A stretch of 64,000 nucleotides of DNA from Nocardioides sp. (GCF_004803405.1 NZ_SSXI01000100.1:1-64000), one strand, 5' to 3'; shown: positions 54,989 through 63,438, counted from the first letter of the stretch. Notes: generated by a model not told the origin, from the letters alone. Made by a program: numbers and translations.

Positions 54989-56301
54989 GGCCACGACTGG
55001 GCTCCTTGGGACTCGGGTCCTTCCGCAGCCAGATCATCGTTCTCACCGCGTGCGTCACCGCGTTCGCCATGGCCCTGCTGACCCTGGTCCTGCAACTGCT
55101 CCTCGCCGACCTGACCCGGCGGAACGTGGATGCGCTCCTCGAGGATCGCGCCGACGCGGTGGCCAGCTCGGCCGTCGCCACCTCGACCGGGGACCGGCTG
55201 GTCGTGCCGGACGCCGACCTCGACGCCGGGGTCGTGGTCTACGACGACCAGGGGCGGCAGGTCACCGGCACCGCCACTCGCGGCCTCCAGCGGGAGTACG
55301 ACGCGCTCGGCACGACCGACCGCCGCGAGTACCGCGACATCGACGACGAGATCCGGCTGATCGCCGAGCCGTTCGCGACCGACTCGGGCAGCCGTGGAGT
55401 CGTGGTCGTCTCCGAGCGGCTGGCCCCCTACGAGCAGGCCGAGCGCTACGCCCTGATCGTCAGCCTGGTGACCGGGCTCCTGGCGACGGGTGCCGCAGCC
55501 GCGATCGCGGCGTGGGTGACGACGCGCGCCCTGCGTCCGGTGGGGGTCCTCGCGACGACCGCTGCCGAGTGGAGCGAGCACGACCTGGCCCGACGCTTCG
55601 ACCTCGGACCGCCGACCAACGAGATCACCTCGCTCGCCGCCACCCTGGACACTCTCCTCGACAAGGTCTCGATGGCGATCTCCTCCGAGCAGCGACTCAC
55701 CTCCGAGCTCGCCCACGAGCTGCGGACGCCGCTCACCGCCGTCCAGGGCACGGCCGACCTGGTGCTGATGCGCGAGGAGCTCCCCGTCTCCGCGCGCGAG
55801 GACCTGGAGGAGATCTCGGTCGCCGCCCGCCGGATGGCGGCCACCATCGAAACGCTGCTGGAGCTCGCCCGTTCCGACGTCACGCTGCTGGCGGCGGCCT
55901 CGTGCTCGCTGGTCGAGGTCGTGGACGAGGTCGTCTGTTCGCTGTCAGCCGGTCGGGGGTCGTTCGCCGTCGACATCGACGACGACCGGGTCGGCGCCCC
56001 GCGCGACCTCGTCCTGCGAGCCGTCGCCCCGGTCGTGGAGAACGCGGCACGCTTCGCCCGAGCGACAGTGACGGTCACGTCGAGCACGGCGGACGGTCAC
56101 GGGGTGCGGCTGCTCATCGCGGACGACGGACCCGGGATCCCCGAGGGCCTGGACGACATCTTCGAACCGGGCACCACGTCCGGCTCCGGAGCCGGGCTGG
56201 GCCTGGCCATCGCCCGCAGGGTGGCCCGCAGCGTGGGCGGCGAGCTGGAGCTCACCAGCCGCAACCCGACCGTCTTCACCGTGCGTCTGCCCAGCGCCTA
56301 G
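54985..56301 (+). CDS. Sensor histidine kinase, pair 2
   Basis: A 438-residue kinase. Membrane helices lie at about residues 15-37 and 155-177, HAMP follows (TTRALRPVGVLATTAAEWSE), then HisKA with His in SELAHELRTPLTAV, and the ATPase domain with N box VENAARFAR, DDGPGIPEG and GAGLGLAIARRVARSVGG. The outer sensor is about 110 residues, different from the first kinase. GTG 54985 shares GTGA with the regulator stop. It likely pairs with the second regulator, and ends the operon 43 bp before the COG4705 gene. Confidence 0.93.
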   Translation: MRPRLGSLGLGSFRSQIIVLTACVTAFAMALLTLVLQLLLADLTRRNVDALLEDRADAVASSAVATSTGDRLVVPDADLDAGVVVYDDQGRQVTGTATRGLQREYDALGTTDRREYRDIDDEIRLIAEPFATDSGSRGVVVVSERLAPYEQAERYALIVSLVTGLLATGAAAAIAAWVTTRALRPVGVLATTAAEWSEHDLARRFDLGPPTNEITSLAATLDTLLDKVSMAISSEQRLTSELAHELRTPLTAVQGTADLVLMREELPVSAREDLEEISVAARRMAATIETLLELARSDVTLLAAASCSLVEVVDEVVCSLSAGRGSFAVDIDDDRVGAPRDLVLRAVAPVVENAARFARATVTVTSSTADGHGVRLLIADDGPGIPEGLDDIFEPGTTSGSGAGLGLAIARRVARSVGGELELTSRNPTVFTVRLPSA

Positions 56302-56324
56302 CCGGTCAGGTCGTTGGCAGGTGG
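56301..56324 (+). promoter_or_regulatory. CAGGT direct-repeat element, copy 2
   Basis: GCCGGTCAGGT, three bases, then TGGCAGGTGG, with CAGGT at 56307 and 56318 (11-bp step). The ATG of the COG4705 gene begins 22 nt after the second CAGGT, the same as for copy 1. It begins at the last base of the second kinase's stop codon. Confidence 0.6.
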
Positions 56325-56344
56325 CCACCAGGATCCTCGGGGCC

Positions 56345-57184
56345 ATGAGTCAGAACACCTCACCAGACACCGTCACCCACCAGCAACCGTCGGCTTCCCC
56401 CCTCACCGGGTCGATGCTCAACAAGGTCCCGGAGGTGGTGCTCCTCTTCTGGGTCGTCAAGATCATGTCCACCACGGTCGGCGAGACGGCAGCGGACTTC
56501 CTCGCCGCGAACGTCGGCCTCAGCCTGACGACCACCTCGCTGCTGATGGCCGCGCTGATGGCCGTCGTGCTCGTGGCGCAGTTCCGTGCGCGGCGGTACG
56601 TCCCGGCCGTCTACTGGCTGGCCGTCGTGCTGGTCAGCGTGGTCGGCACGTTGATCACCGACAACCTGGTGGACAACTTCGGCGTCAGCCTCTGGACCAC
56701 CACGATCGCCTTCTCGGCGGCGCTCGCGGCCACGTTCGTCGCCTGGTGGCGCTCCGAGCGCACGCTGTCGATCCACACCATCGTCACCCGGCGACGTGAG
56801 ACCTTCTACTGGCTCGCGATCCTGTGCACCTTCGCTCTGGGAACCTCTGCCGGCGACCTCGTCGCCGAGAAGCTGGCGCTGGGCTACCTGCCCTCGGCCG
56901 GTCTCTTCGGCCTGCTGATCGCGATCATCGCCCTGGCGTACGCCCAGGGTGGGCTCAACCCCGTGCTGGCCTTCTGGGCGGCGTACGTGCTGACCCGACC
57001 GTTCGGCGCCTCCGCGGGCGACTTCCTGACCGCGGCCCCGGCCGACGGCGGGCTGGGCCTGGGCACGAACGGGACCAGCGCCCTCTTCCTGACGGTCATC
57101 ATCGGGGCGGTCGCATGGTTCACGGTGGAGCAGCGACGGGCCGACCGTCGGGTCGAGGACGTCGTGCCTGAGCCGGTCGGCTGA
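56345..57184 (+). CDS. COG4705-type membrane protein with internal repeats
   Basis: A 279-residue membrane protein with eight or more helices. Four repeat units are visible, each with a helix pair and an acidic motif: MSTTVGETAADFLAANVGLS, VGTLITDNLVDNFGVSL, ALGTSAGDLVAEKLALGY, and RPFGASAGDFLTAAPADGG. Such repeats with Asp/Glu inside helices suggest ion handling, but the family's function is unknown. ATG 56345 has no good Shine-Dalgarno; CAGGT copy 2 lies just before it. It follows the two-component operon and may be its main target. Confidence 0.85.
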   Translation: MSQNTSPDTVTHQQPSASPLTGSMLNKVPEVVLLFWVVKIMSTTVGETAADFLAANVGLSLTTTSLLMAALMAVVLVAQFRARRYVPAVYWLAVVLVSVVGTLITDNLVDNFGVSLWTTTIAFSAALAATFVAWWRSERTLSIHTIVTRRRETFYWLAILCTFALGTSAGDLVAEKLALGYLPSAGLFGLLIAIIALAYAQGGLNPVLAFWAAYVLTRPFGASAGDFLTAAPADGGLGLGTNGTSALFLTVIIGAVAWFTVEQRRADRRVEDVVPEPVG

Positions 57185-57200
57185 CATCGTCCGCCCACCG

Positions 57201-57238
57201 GGGCGTGCCCTCCCAGGACGTCCTGGGAGGGCACGCCC
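57201..57238 (+). terminator. 38-bp perfect palindrome (terminator hairpin)
   Basis: GGGCGTGCCCTCCCAGGAC is followed directly by its exact reverse complement. It begins 16 nt after the COG4705 stop. No U-tract follows. It is a very stable hairpin as RNA and likely ends the transcript. The rest of the 200-bp gap shows only a possible GAGGAG ribosome site for the next gene. Confidence 0.7.
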
Positions 57239-57385
57239 GTCTCGGCCGAGGAGCCTCTCGAACGACGGAGCCGTCCGCTGCCGGCCCGACCGGCCACGCC
57301 GGCCGGTCGTCGAGGACCGATGACTCTGATCGGCGATCCCGGTCATCGTCATCATGAACAGATGCCCGAGTCCCGAGGAGGGGCC

Positions 57386-57781
57386 GTGACAGACGACCGT
57401 ACGCACGACTACACCCCCGGCCTCCACGGCCACATCACCCACACCGAGCTCGCCAGCAGCGAGCCGGAAGCCACCCGGGAATGGTGCGCCGAGGTGTTCC
57501 GGTGGACCTTCCAGCCGGTGTTCGCGAGCCCCGCGGGTGACTACCACCTGTTCGCATACTCCGCCCAAGGCGGCGGCGGGATCCGGAGGACCGCCGAGGG
57601 CGAGTCCCCGGGCGCCACACCGACGGTGCACGTCGATGACACCGACGCGCCCTACGCGGCGGCTCTGGCCGCCGGTGCGACGTCACTGGCGGAGCCGCAT
57701 GACGTGATGCCTGGTGTGCGGATCGCGGTCGTCCAGGCGCCGGGCGGCGTTGTCGTCGGGCTGTCGGGACCCACGCGCTGA
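57386..57781 (+). CDS. VOC family protein
   Basis: A 131-residue single-domain glyoxalase-fold protein (HGHITHTELASSEPEATREW, then FRWTF, and IAVVQAPGGVVVGLSG at the end). The HxE pair typical of metal-binding members may be His in THTE with Glu. Substrate unknown. GTG 57386 has GAGGAGGGG close upstream; ATG 57362 gives eight more residues. It is a lone gene between the palindrome and a membrane-protein gene. VOC members of this kind are common and of broad function. Confidence 0.8.
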   Translation: MTDDRTHDYTPGLHGHITHTELASSEPEATREWCAEVFRWTFQPVFASPAGDYHLFAYSAQGGGGIRRTAEGESPGATPTVHVDDTDAPYAAALAAGATSLAEPHDVMPGVRIAVVQAPGGVVVGLSGPTR

Positions 57782-57886
57782 GCACGGATACTCCAGCACA
57801 ACCGGCTCGGGACTGGCACACTCAGCGCGTCTACGAGCAGGTGCAGTGCCGCTCGGGCTGCCTGTCGGGTTGCGAGGAGCGGGTTG

Positions 57887-58753
57887 ATGGATGGCGCGAC
57901 ATTACGGGGGTATGTCGGGGCGGCGCTGCTGATCATCGCCGGACTCCTGACCGGCATGTTCCTCTGGGTGGACGCGATGGGCTATCGGTACTGGCCCGCT
58001 GACGCGCAGTTCTCGGGCGGCGGAGAGCCGCATGTGGTGACCGTCGGCGCTGACGAGACCTTCATCCTGTGGAAGATGCACTTCCACGAGACTCCGAAGT
58101 GCTCAGTCGTCGCGCTGCCCTCTGGGGAGAGCATCCCGCTCGACGACGTGACCTCAGAGGGCTGGGTACGGGGCGCAGGCGCCGTCCCCTACCTGGGCTT
58201 CGCGGAGGGACGGAGCGCGAGCGCCAGGGTGAGCGTCTCCTGCAACGCCCAACCCGCCTCACCCCACGACAACGGTCGGCCCGACTCGAGCTACGCCATC
58301 GACGAGCCGGACGGTCCGGCGTGGCTCGATGGCTTCGGTCCGTGGTGGCCCGGTCCGGTCGCTCTGGTCGTAGCGGGACTCGGTCTGGTCGCGATGTCGG
58401 CCCTGCTCCGAGGTCGACCGGCCAGGAACCGCCGCGGGACCCGACCACGAGGGCCCGGTAGAGGCGACCGTGAGGACCCGGGAAGTCGCCGAACGACCGC
58501 GCCGTCAGGGTCGTCGCGCCACCCGGTCCGTCCTCGAGCTCGAACGCCAGGCGATAGCGCGAGAACCGGTGCCGGCCCTCCAGCACGATCTCCTCGCGAG
58601 GCCGCTCGACGGAGATCCCGAAGCCCGATGCCGGCTCAGGCGCCCAAAGGAGCCGCGCCGGCCGTGCCAGCGCCCGGTGCTGGGGGACGCCGAGTCCGGC
58701 GACGTAGCGCCGCAGCACCTCCCAGACGCGCTCCCGGCTCGCCGGGATCGTGA
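57887..58753 (+). CDS. Membrane protein with C-terminal tail running antisense into the next gene
   Basis: A 288-codon frame. Residues 1-175 look natural: one helix at the start (LRGYVGAALLIIAGLLTGMF), an outer domain with two Cys (KCSVVALPSG, VSVSCNAQ), and a second helix (WPGPVALVVAGLGLVAMSAL). From about residue 178 (base 58420 on) the sequence is Arg/Pro-rich and without structure, being antisense to the START-like gene. The natural end was probably lost. ATG 57887 has GAGGAG 7 nt upstream. I do not recognise the family. Confidence 0.6.
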   Translation: MDGATLRGYVGAALLIIAGLLTGMFLWVDAMGYRYWPADAQFSGGGEPHVVTVGADETFILWKMHFHETPKCSVVALPSGESIPLDDVTSEGWVRGAGAVPYLGFAEGRSASARVSVSCNAQPASPHDNGRPDSSYAIDEPDGPAWLDGFGPWWPGPVALVVAGLGLVAMSALLRGRPARNRRGTRPRGPGRGDREDPGSRRTTAPSGSSRHPVRPRARTPGDSARTGAGPPARSPREAARRRSRSPMPAQAPKGAAPAVPAPGAGGRRVRRRSAAAPPRRAPGSPGS

Positions 58754-58790
58754 GGGTGTGCTCGTCGATGTACGCGGGAAGCCCGCTCAT
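58062..58790 (-). CDS. START/SRPBCC-like protein with a replaced C-terminus
   Basis: A 242-codon frame. The first 120 residues look real: LTIPASRERVWEVLRRYVAG, ISVERPREEIVLEGRHRFSR, YRLAFELEDGPGG, then GPHGRLYRALVVGSRG, in the style of SRPBCC/DUF2867 proteins, which bind small hydrophobic molecules. The normal end (about 20 more residues of helix) is missing; from about 58430 the frame runs for 120 codons antisense to the membrane-protein gene, with Arg-rich nonsense-like sequence. ATG 58790 overlaps the stop of the penicillin-acylase-like gene. The product may be unstable. Confidence 0.6.
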   Translation of the reverse strand: MSGLPAYIDEHTLTIPASRERVWEVLRRYVAGLGVPQHRALARPARLLWAPEPASGFGISVERPREEIVLEGRHRFSRYRLAFELEDGPGGATTLTARSFGDFPGPHGRLYRALVVGSRGGSWPVDLGAGPTSRPDRVPLRPERPDRATTDRSHRATPDRPARRWRSSSRADRCRGVRRVGRCRRRSPWRSRSVPPRSPGRGRRLRPVPSPLRSRRRAGCSPQRAARRLSTSESRGSASSTG

Positions 58791-60676
58791 CGCGACTCCT
58801 CGGTGAGCAGCTCCCAGTCGGTGACGATCGGCAGCAGCCGGCCCTCGACCCACGGCTCGAGCTGGTCGACGTAGTGCGCGCCGGGCAGCCCCGAGGCGCC
58901 GGTCGGCACCACCCATCCCCCGGCCTGCCGGTCGGCCAGGTCCCAGACGTAGCGGGCGACGGATCCGCGGGTGGCGGCGTCGCTGATCGCCGGGTAGGAC
59001 CCCATCGTGCGCACGGTGTCCTGGTCGCCGGAGACGGGCAGTGACGGGATGCCGGCATCGAAGTCGACAAGCGCGTGCACCGGCTGCGCCACGTGCGTGT
59101 CCCCCCACGTGGCCGGGATCTCGCCCGCCTCCACGTCCGCGAGCGCGGCCTTCGCGTGGGCGAACAGGTCGATGCCGTACGGCGGCCGCCCGGCCAGCGC
59201 CTCACTCGCCAGCGTCGCAAGGGCCAGCCCGAGGCGGTACTCGAGCCCGAGCACGGCGGTGAAGAGCGGGCCGTGGTCGTGCTCGGGAGAGGGATCCACG
59301 AGGCCGGCGAAGACGGGCTCGTCCACCAGCCGTCGTACCAGGGCGGAGCGCCAGGCCGCGAACCGCGCGGCCGCTGCCGAGTCGGCAGCCATGAAGCCGT
59401 CGAACTCGTCGAACGCCCCGGGCACGAGCTCCGTGAGGACCGACGCACTCTTGAGCAGCGTGTCGTTGTGGATCTCGGAGAAGTCGGCGGTCGTGAGACC
59501 GGAGCGGCCTGCGAGCAGCTCCCTGATGCGTTCGGCGCGGTAGGGCGGCGCGAAGGACGATCCGATCCGCTCGCTCTCCGGTCCGCGGCGCTCGTTGGCC
59601 GTGACCAGCTCCTCGTCGGGTCCGGCGTCCACCCGGTGGGGGTCAGCCAGCCACCCCTGCCAGCCACCGGACGCGTCGCGGACAGGCACCTTCCCGGCGA
59701 TCCGGTAGCGGACGGCACCGGAGCGGTCCGCGATGAGCAGGTTGTTGACCGGCTCGACCCACGCGTCGAAGGCGCGGTCCACGTCGTGGACCGATCGCGC
59801 CCGCAGCAGCGGCAGCAGGGCGTCGAAGCCGAGGTCACCCAGCACCCAGGACGTGGTGCGGACCGCCAGCGTGTCCGAGAGGCGCAGCAGGTCGTCGGAC
59901 AGCGCGTCCCCCGGCCTCACGTCGACGACGTCCTGGTAGTCGGCGGCTGCGTTGGTGATCGCCCACGCCACCTCGCCGGCATGCGCGAAGTGCTGCACGC
60001 CGGGCACGCCGACGAACGAGAACCCGACGACGTCGAAGGAGTCGTCCGGGTCCTCGCACGCCAGCCGAACCTGCTGGTAGACACCGGGTTGCTCGAGGTT
60101 CCGGTGCGGGTCGCCGCCGATCAGGGGCATCCCGGACGCCGTACGTGCGCCGCCGACGGCCCATGCGTTGCTGCCCGAGGTGAGCGGCCCCTCGTGCCGC
60201 AGGTGACGCGCGTCGTCGCCGAGGACCGAGCGTGCGAGGCGCTCCCACAGCCGGGTGCCGATGGTGCCGAACAGCACGTGCTGGGCGAGGAACGTCGCCA
60301 GCGGGGTCCACGGCTGCCATGCTCCGGCGGGGATGCCGAGGGTGCGGAGCTCCGGGACCTGCTCAGCGTCGACCGAGTCCAGGCCGGCGTTCACGCCGTC
60401 GGCATACGCGGTCAGGAAGGCGCGGGTCTCGGGCGAGCAGGAGGCAAGGGCCCGCTGGGCGGTCCGGGCGACTCGCATCCGCCGGGCGAGGTCGTCCCAG
60501 GCCTCGCCCGCGTCCGCCACCACCGAGGCGGTCTCGCCGAGGCCACGCAGTCGCAGCCACTCCATCTGCCAGGTGCGGTCGCGTGCGGTCACCTCGCCCT
60601 GGGCGCGCGCCAGGTCGAGGACCGAGGAGGCCCGCACGTGGGGGACGCCGTAGGCGTCCTTGTAGATGCGGGCCAT
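58787..60676 (-). CDS. Penicillin acylase family Ntn hydrolase
   Basis: A 629-residue protein. The usual order is kept: alpha-subunit-like start (ARIYKDAYGVPHVRASSVLD), a spacer, then the self-cleavage Ser in LTSGSNAWAVGGARTASG (near residue 169), followed by GGDPHRNLEQPG and FVGVPGVQHFAHAGEVAWAIT. No signal peptide is seen, so unlike many members it may stay in the cytosol. It would cut an amide of an acyl group, perhaps an acyl-homoserine lactone. ATG 60676 lies 6 nt after TAGTCT, whose TAG is also the stop codon of the pirin gene. Confidence 0.88.
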   Translation of the reverse strand: MARIYKDAYGVPHVRASSVLDLARAQGEVTARDRTWQMEWLRLRGLGETASVVADAGEAWDDLARRMRVARTAQRALASCSPETRAFLTAYADGVNAGLDSVDAEQVPELRTLGIPAGAWQPWTPLATFLAQHVLFGTIGTRLWERLARSVLGDDARHLRHEGPLTSGSNAWAVGGARTASGMPLIGGDPHRNLEQPGVYQQVRLACEDPDDSFDVVGFSFVGVPGVQHFAHAGEVAWAITNAAADYQDVVDVRPGDALSDDLLRLSDTLAVRTTSWVLGDLGFDALLPLLRARSVHDVDRAFDAWVEPVNNLLIADRSGAVRYRIAGKVPVRDASGGWQGWLADPHRVDAGPDEELVTANERRGPESERIGSSFAPPYRAERIRELLAGRSGLTTADFSEIHNDTLLKSASVLTELVPGAFDEFDGFMAADSAAAARFAAWRSALVRRLVDEPVFAGLVDPSPEHDHGPLFTAVLGLEYRLGLALATLASEALAGRPPYGIDLFAHAKAALADVEAGEIPATWGDTHVAQPVHALVDFDAGIPSLPVSGDQDTVRTMGSYPAISDAATRGSVARYVWDLADRQAGGWVVPTGASGLPGAHYVDQLEPWVEGRLLPIVTDWELLTEESR

Positions 60677-60685
60677 GGGCCGAGA

Positions 60686-61639
60686 CTAGGCCTGCGCCAC
60701 CGGCAGTCCGAACCGGCCCTTCTGGTAGTCCTCGTAGGCGGCCATCACCTCGGCCTTGGTGTTCATCACGAACGGGCCCGCCCAGGCGAGCGACTCACGG
60801 ATCGGCTGGCCGCCGAGGATGACGACCTCGAGTCTCGGGGAGCGTGACTCCTGGGCCTCGTCGGCCTCGACGGTGAGGAAGTCACCGGCGCCGAACACGG
60901 CAGTCTGGCCCATCCCGACCGGCTGGGCGTCCACCCCGACCGAGCCGCGGCCGGAGAGGACGTACGCGAGGGCGTTGTACTCCACGGCCCACGGCAGCTC
61001 CAGCCGAGCGCCGGGCTCGAGCGTCGCGTGCACGAGGGTCATCGGGGTGAAGGTGGAGCCGGGGCCCTGGTATCCGCCGACCGAGCCGGCGATCACCCGC
61101 ACCAGCGCACCGGCGTCCGGCGTCGAGAGCAGCCGGACCTCACCGGAGCCGATGTCCTGGTAGCGCGGCGCGTTGGTCTTGGCGTCCCGCGGGAGGTTCA
61201 CCCAGAGCTGGATCCCGTGGAACAGCCCACCCCGCTGGACGAGCCACTCCGGCGGAGCCTCGATGTGGAGGATGCCGGAACCGGCGGTCATCCACTGGGT
61301 GTCGCCGTTGGTGATCGTGCCGCCACCGCCGTGGTTGTCCTGGTGGTCTATGACCCCGTCGATCACGTAGGTGACCGTCTCGAAGCCGCGGTGCGGGTGC
61401 CACGAGGTGCCCTTCGGCTCTCCGGGCGCATACTCCACCTCGCCCATCTGGTCCATCATGATGAACGGGTCGAGCTGCTTCAGGTCGATGCCGGCGAACG
61501 CCCGCCGGACGGGGAATCCCTCGCCCTCGTACCCCTGTGGCGCGGTGGTCACCTGCCAGACCGGACGCGGCTGGTCGCCCAGTCCCGGTCGCCTGATCCT
61601 CGGCAGAACGGTGAGGTCCTCGACGGTGATCGCAGGCAT
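60686..61639 (-). CDS. Pirin family protein
   Basis: A 317-residue bicupin. SWHPHRGFETVTYVIDGVID holds the metal-binding HxH, with later ligands expected in the IEAPPEWLV area (Glu), and the C-terminal pirin domain in LEPGARLELPWAVEYNALAY. Pirins bind Fe and may have quercetinase or regulatory roles. The second cupin lacks metal ligands as usual. ATG 61639 has GGGAGGTGGG upstream, and TTGACT is seen about 40 nt before the start as a -35 box. It is divergent from the oxidoreductase. Confidence 0.9.
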   Translation of the reverse strand: MPAITVEDLTVLPRIRRPGLGDQPRPVWQVTTAPQGYEGEGFPVRRAFAGIDLKQLDPFIMMDQMGEVEYAPGEPKGTSWHPHRGFETVTYVIDGVIDHQDNHGGGGTITNGDTQWMTAGSGILHIEAPPEWLVQRGGLFHGIQLWVNLPRDAKTNAPRYQDIGSGEVRLLSTPDAGALVRVIAGSVGGYQGPGSTFTPMTLVHATLEPGARLELPWAVEYNALAYVLSGRGSVGVDAQPVGMGQTAVFGAGDFLTVEADEAQESRSPRLEVVILGGQPIRESLAWAGPFVMNTKAEVMAAYEDYQKGRFGLPVAQA

Positions 61640-61725
61640 CGCGCCCACCTCCCTAGCTTCACGAGAAGTACTGGTTGCCGAGTCAACCATCTTGGGTGTC
61701 CCGGCATTCCCCCTAGGCTCCTTGC

Positions 61726-63282
61726 ATGACCCGATACGACGCCGTCGTCGTGGGCGCCGGCCACAACGGACTCACGGCAGCGACCTACCTCGCCCGGGCG
61801 GGCCTTGAGGTGCTGGTCCTCGAGCGGCTGGACCACGTGGGCGGCGCAGCGGTCTCGACGCAGGCCTTCCCGGACTTCCCCACCCGCCTGTCGCGCTACT
61901 CGTACCTGGTCTCCCTGCTGCCCGATCAGATCGTCACCGACCTCGGTCTGGACGTCCGCTTCAGCAGCCGCGCCACGGCCTCCTACTCCCCTGTCGTCCG
62001 CGACGGCCGGGCCACCGGCCTGCTGGTCGAACGCGCCGAGAGCGAGAGGACGAGGGCGTCGTTCCGCGAGCTGACCGGCTCCGACGAGGAGTACGACGCC
62101 TGGCGCGCCTTCTACGCCGAGGTCGCCGGCCTTGCCCACCGAGTGGCGCCCACCCTCACCCAGCCGCTGGCCACCGAGGGGCAGGTCCGCGAGGACGTCG
62201 CCGCCGAGACCTGGCGCGACATCGTCGAGCAGCCGCTGGGCGTGGCGATCGAGCGGCGGTTCCGGGACGACCTTGTGCGCGGCGTGGTCGCCACGGACGC
62301 TCTGATCGGGACGTTCGCGTCCCTCCACGACCCGAGCCTCGTGCAGAACCGCTGCTTCCTCTACCACCTGGTCGGCAACGGCACCGGTGAGTGGCGAGTC
62401 CCGGTCGGCGGGATGGGCGCGGTGACCGACGCCCTCGCGCGCGCAGCGACGTCGGCCGGGGCTGAGATCGTCACCGGCGCCGGCGTGAGTGCGATCCGCC
62501 CGGGCGCCGACGGAGCCGAGATCGTCTGGCACGACGGCGCGCGGGAGCAGAGCGTCACCGCGCGGCATGTGCTCGCCAACGTCGCGCCGTGGGTCCTCCG
62601 GATCCTGCTCGGCGAGGGCGAGGACCCGGCCACGAAGCCGCAGGGTGCGCAGCTGAAGATCAACCTGTTGCTCTCGCGCCTGCCCCGCCTGCGGTCCGGG
62701 GTCGACCCGGCGGCCGCGTTCTCCGGCACCCTGCACCTCGCGGAGTCCTACCCCGAGCTCGAGGCCGCGTGGGCCGCCGCGTCGCGTGGCGAGGTGCCCG
62801 ACCCGCTGCCGGGCGAGGTCTACTGCCACTCCCTGACCGACTCCTCGATCCTCGGCGAGGTACCGGAGGGAACGCACACGCTGACCTACTTCGGTCTCCA
62901 CACGCCGGCCTCGCTGTTCGCCCACGATCCTGCCGGGATGAAGGACACGGCGGTGAAGCACGCGCTCGCGTCCCTCGACGCGGTGCTGGACGAGCCGCTG
63001 GACTCCGTGGTGATGCGGGACGCCTCCGGCAACCCCTGCATCGAGGCGAAGATCCCGCAGGACGTCGAGGCCGAGCTCGCGATGCCGGGCGGCCACATCT
63101 TCCACGGCGACCTCGAGTGGCCTTGGGCGGCCAGCCGGGCCCGGCTCGAGACGCCGGCCGAGCGCTGGGGCGTGCAGACCGACCACGGCGCCGTACTCCT
63201 TTGCGGCTCGGGCGCCCGCCGCGGAGGCGCGGTCAGCGGGATCGGCGGTCACAACGCCGCCCAGGCGGTCCTGGAGTCGTGA
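61726..63282 (+). CDS. Phytoene-desaturase-like FAD-dependent oxidoreductase
   Basis: A 518-residue flavoprotein of the CrtI/PYROXD2 type. The dinucleotide-binding motif is VVVGAGHNGLTAATYLARAG with LVLERLDHVGGAA. The end has the family signature (LCGSGARRGGAVSGIGGHNA). There are no carotenoid genes nearby, so the substrate may not be a carotene. The ATG lies 6 nt after TAGGCT, a leaderless start. It is divergent from the pirin gene with 86 bp between. Confidence 0.9.
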   Translation: MTRYDAVVVGAGHNGLTAATYLARAGLEVLVLERLDHVGGAAVSTQAFPDFPTRLSRYSYLVSLLPDQIVTDLGLDVRFSSRATASYSPVVRDGRATGLLVERAESERTRASFRELTGSDEEYDAWRAFYAEVAGLAHRVAPTLTQPLATEGQVREDVAAETWRDIVEQPLGVAIERRFRDDLVRGVVATDALIGTFASLHDPSLVQNRCFLYHLVGNGTGEWRVPVGGMGAVTDALARAATSAGAEIVTGAGVSAIRPGADGAEIVWHDGAREQSVTARHVLANVAPWVLRILLGEGEDPATKPQGAQLKINLLLSRLPRLRSGVDPAAAFSGTLHLAESYPELEAAWAAASRGEVPDPLPGEVYCHSLTDSSILGEVPEGTHTLTYFGLHTPASLFAHDPAGMKDTAVKHALASLDAVLDEPLDSVVMRDASGNPCIEAKIPQDVEAELAMPGGHIFHGDLEWPWAASRARLETPAERWGVQTDHGAVLLCGSGARRGGAVSGIGGHNAAQAVLES

Positions 63283-63360
63283 TCGGCCGGCCGTCGCGAG
63301 CTCCCGATTTCACCGCCGCCGTCCTACGCTGGTAACGTTTCTCCTCGCGTTCAACCGCAG

Positions 63361-63433
<73 letters not shown>

Positions 63434-63438
63434 CATAA

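Noticed and set aside
58062..58430. C-terminal 120 codons of the START-like frame as a new domain.
   Set aside because: The stretch is Arg/Ser/Pro-rich and antisense to the outer domain of the plus-strand membrane protein, so it is most likely read-through.
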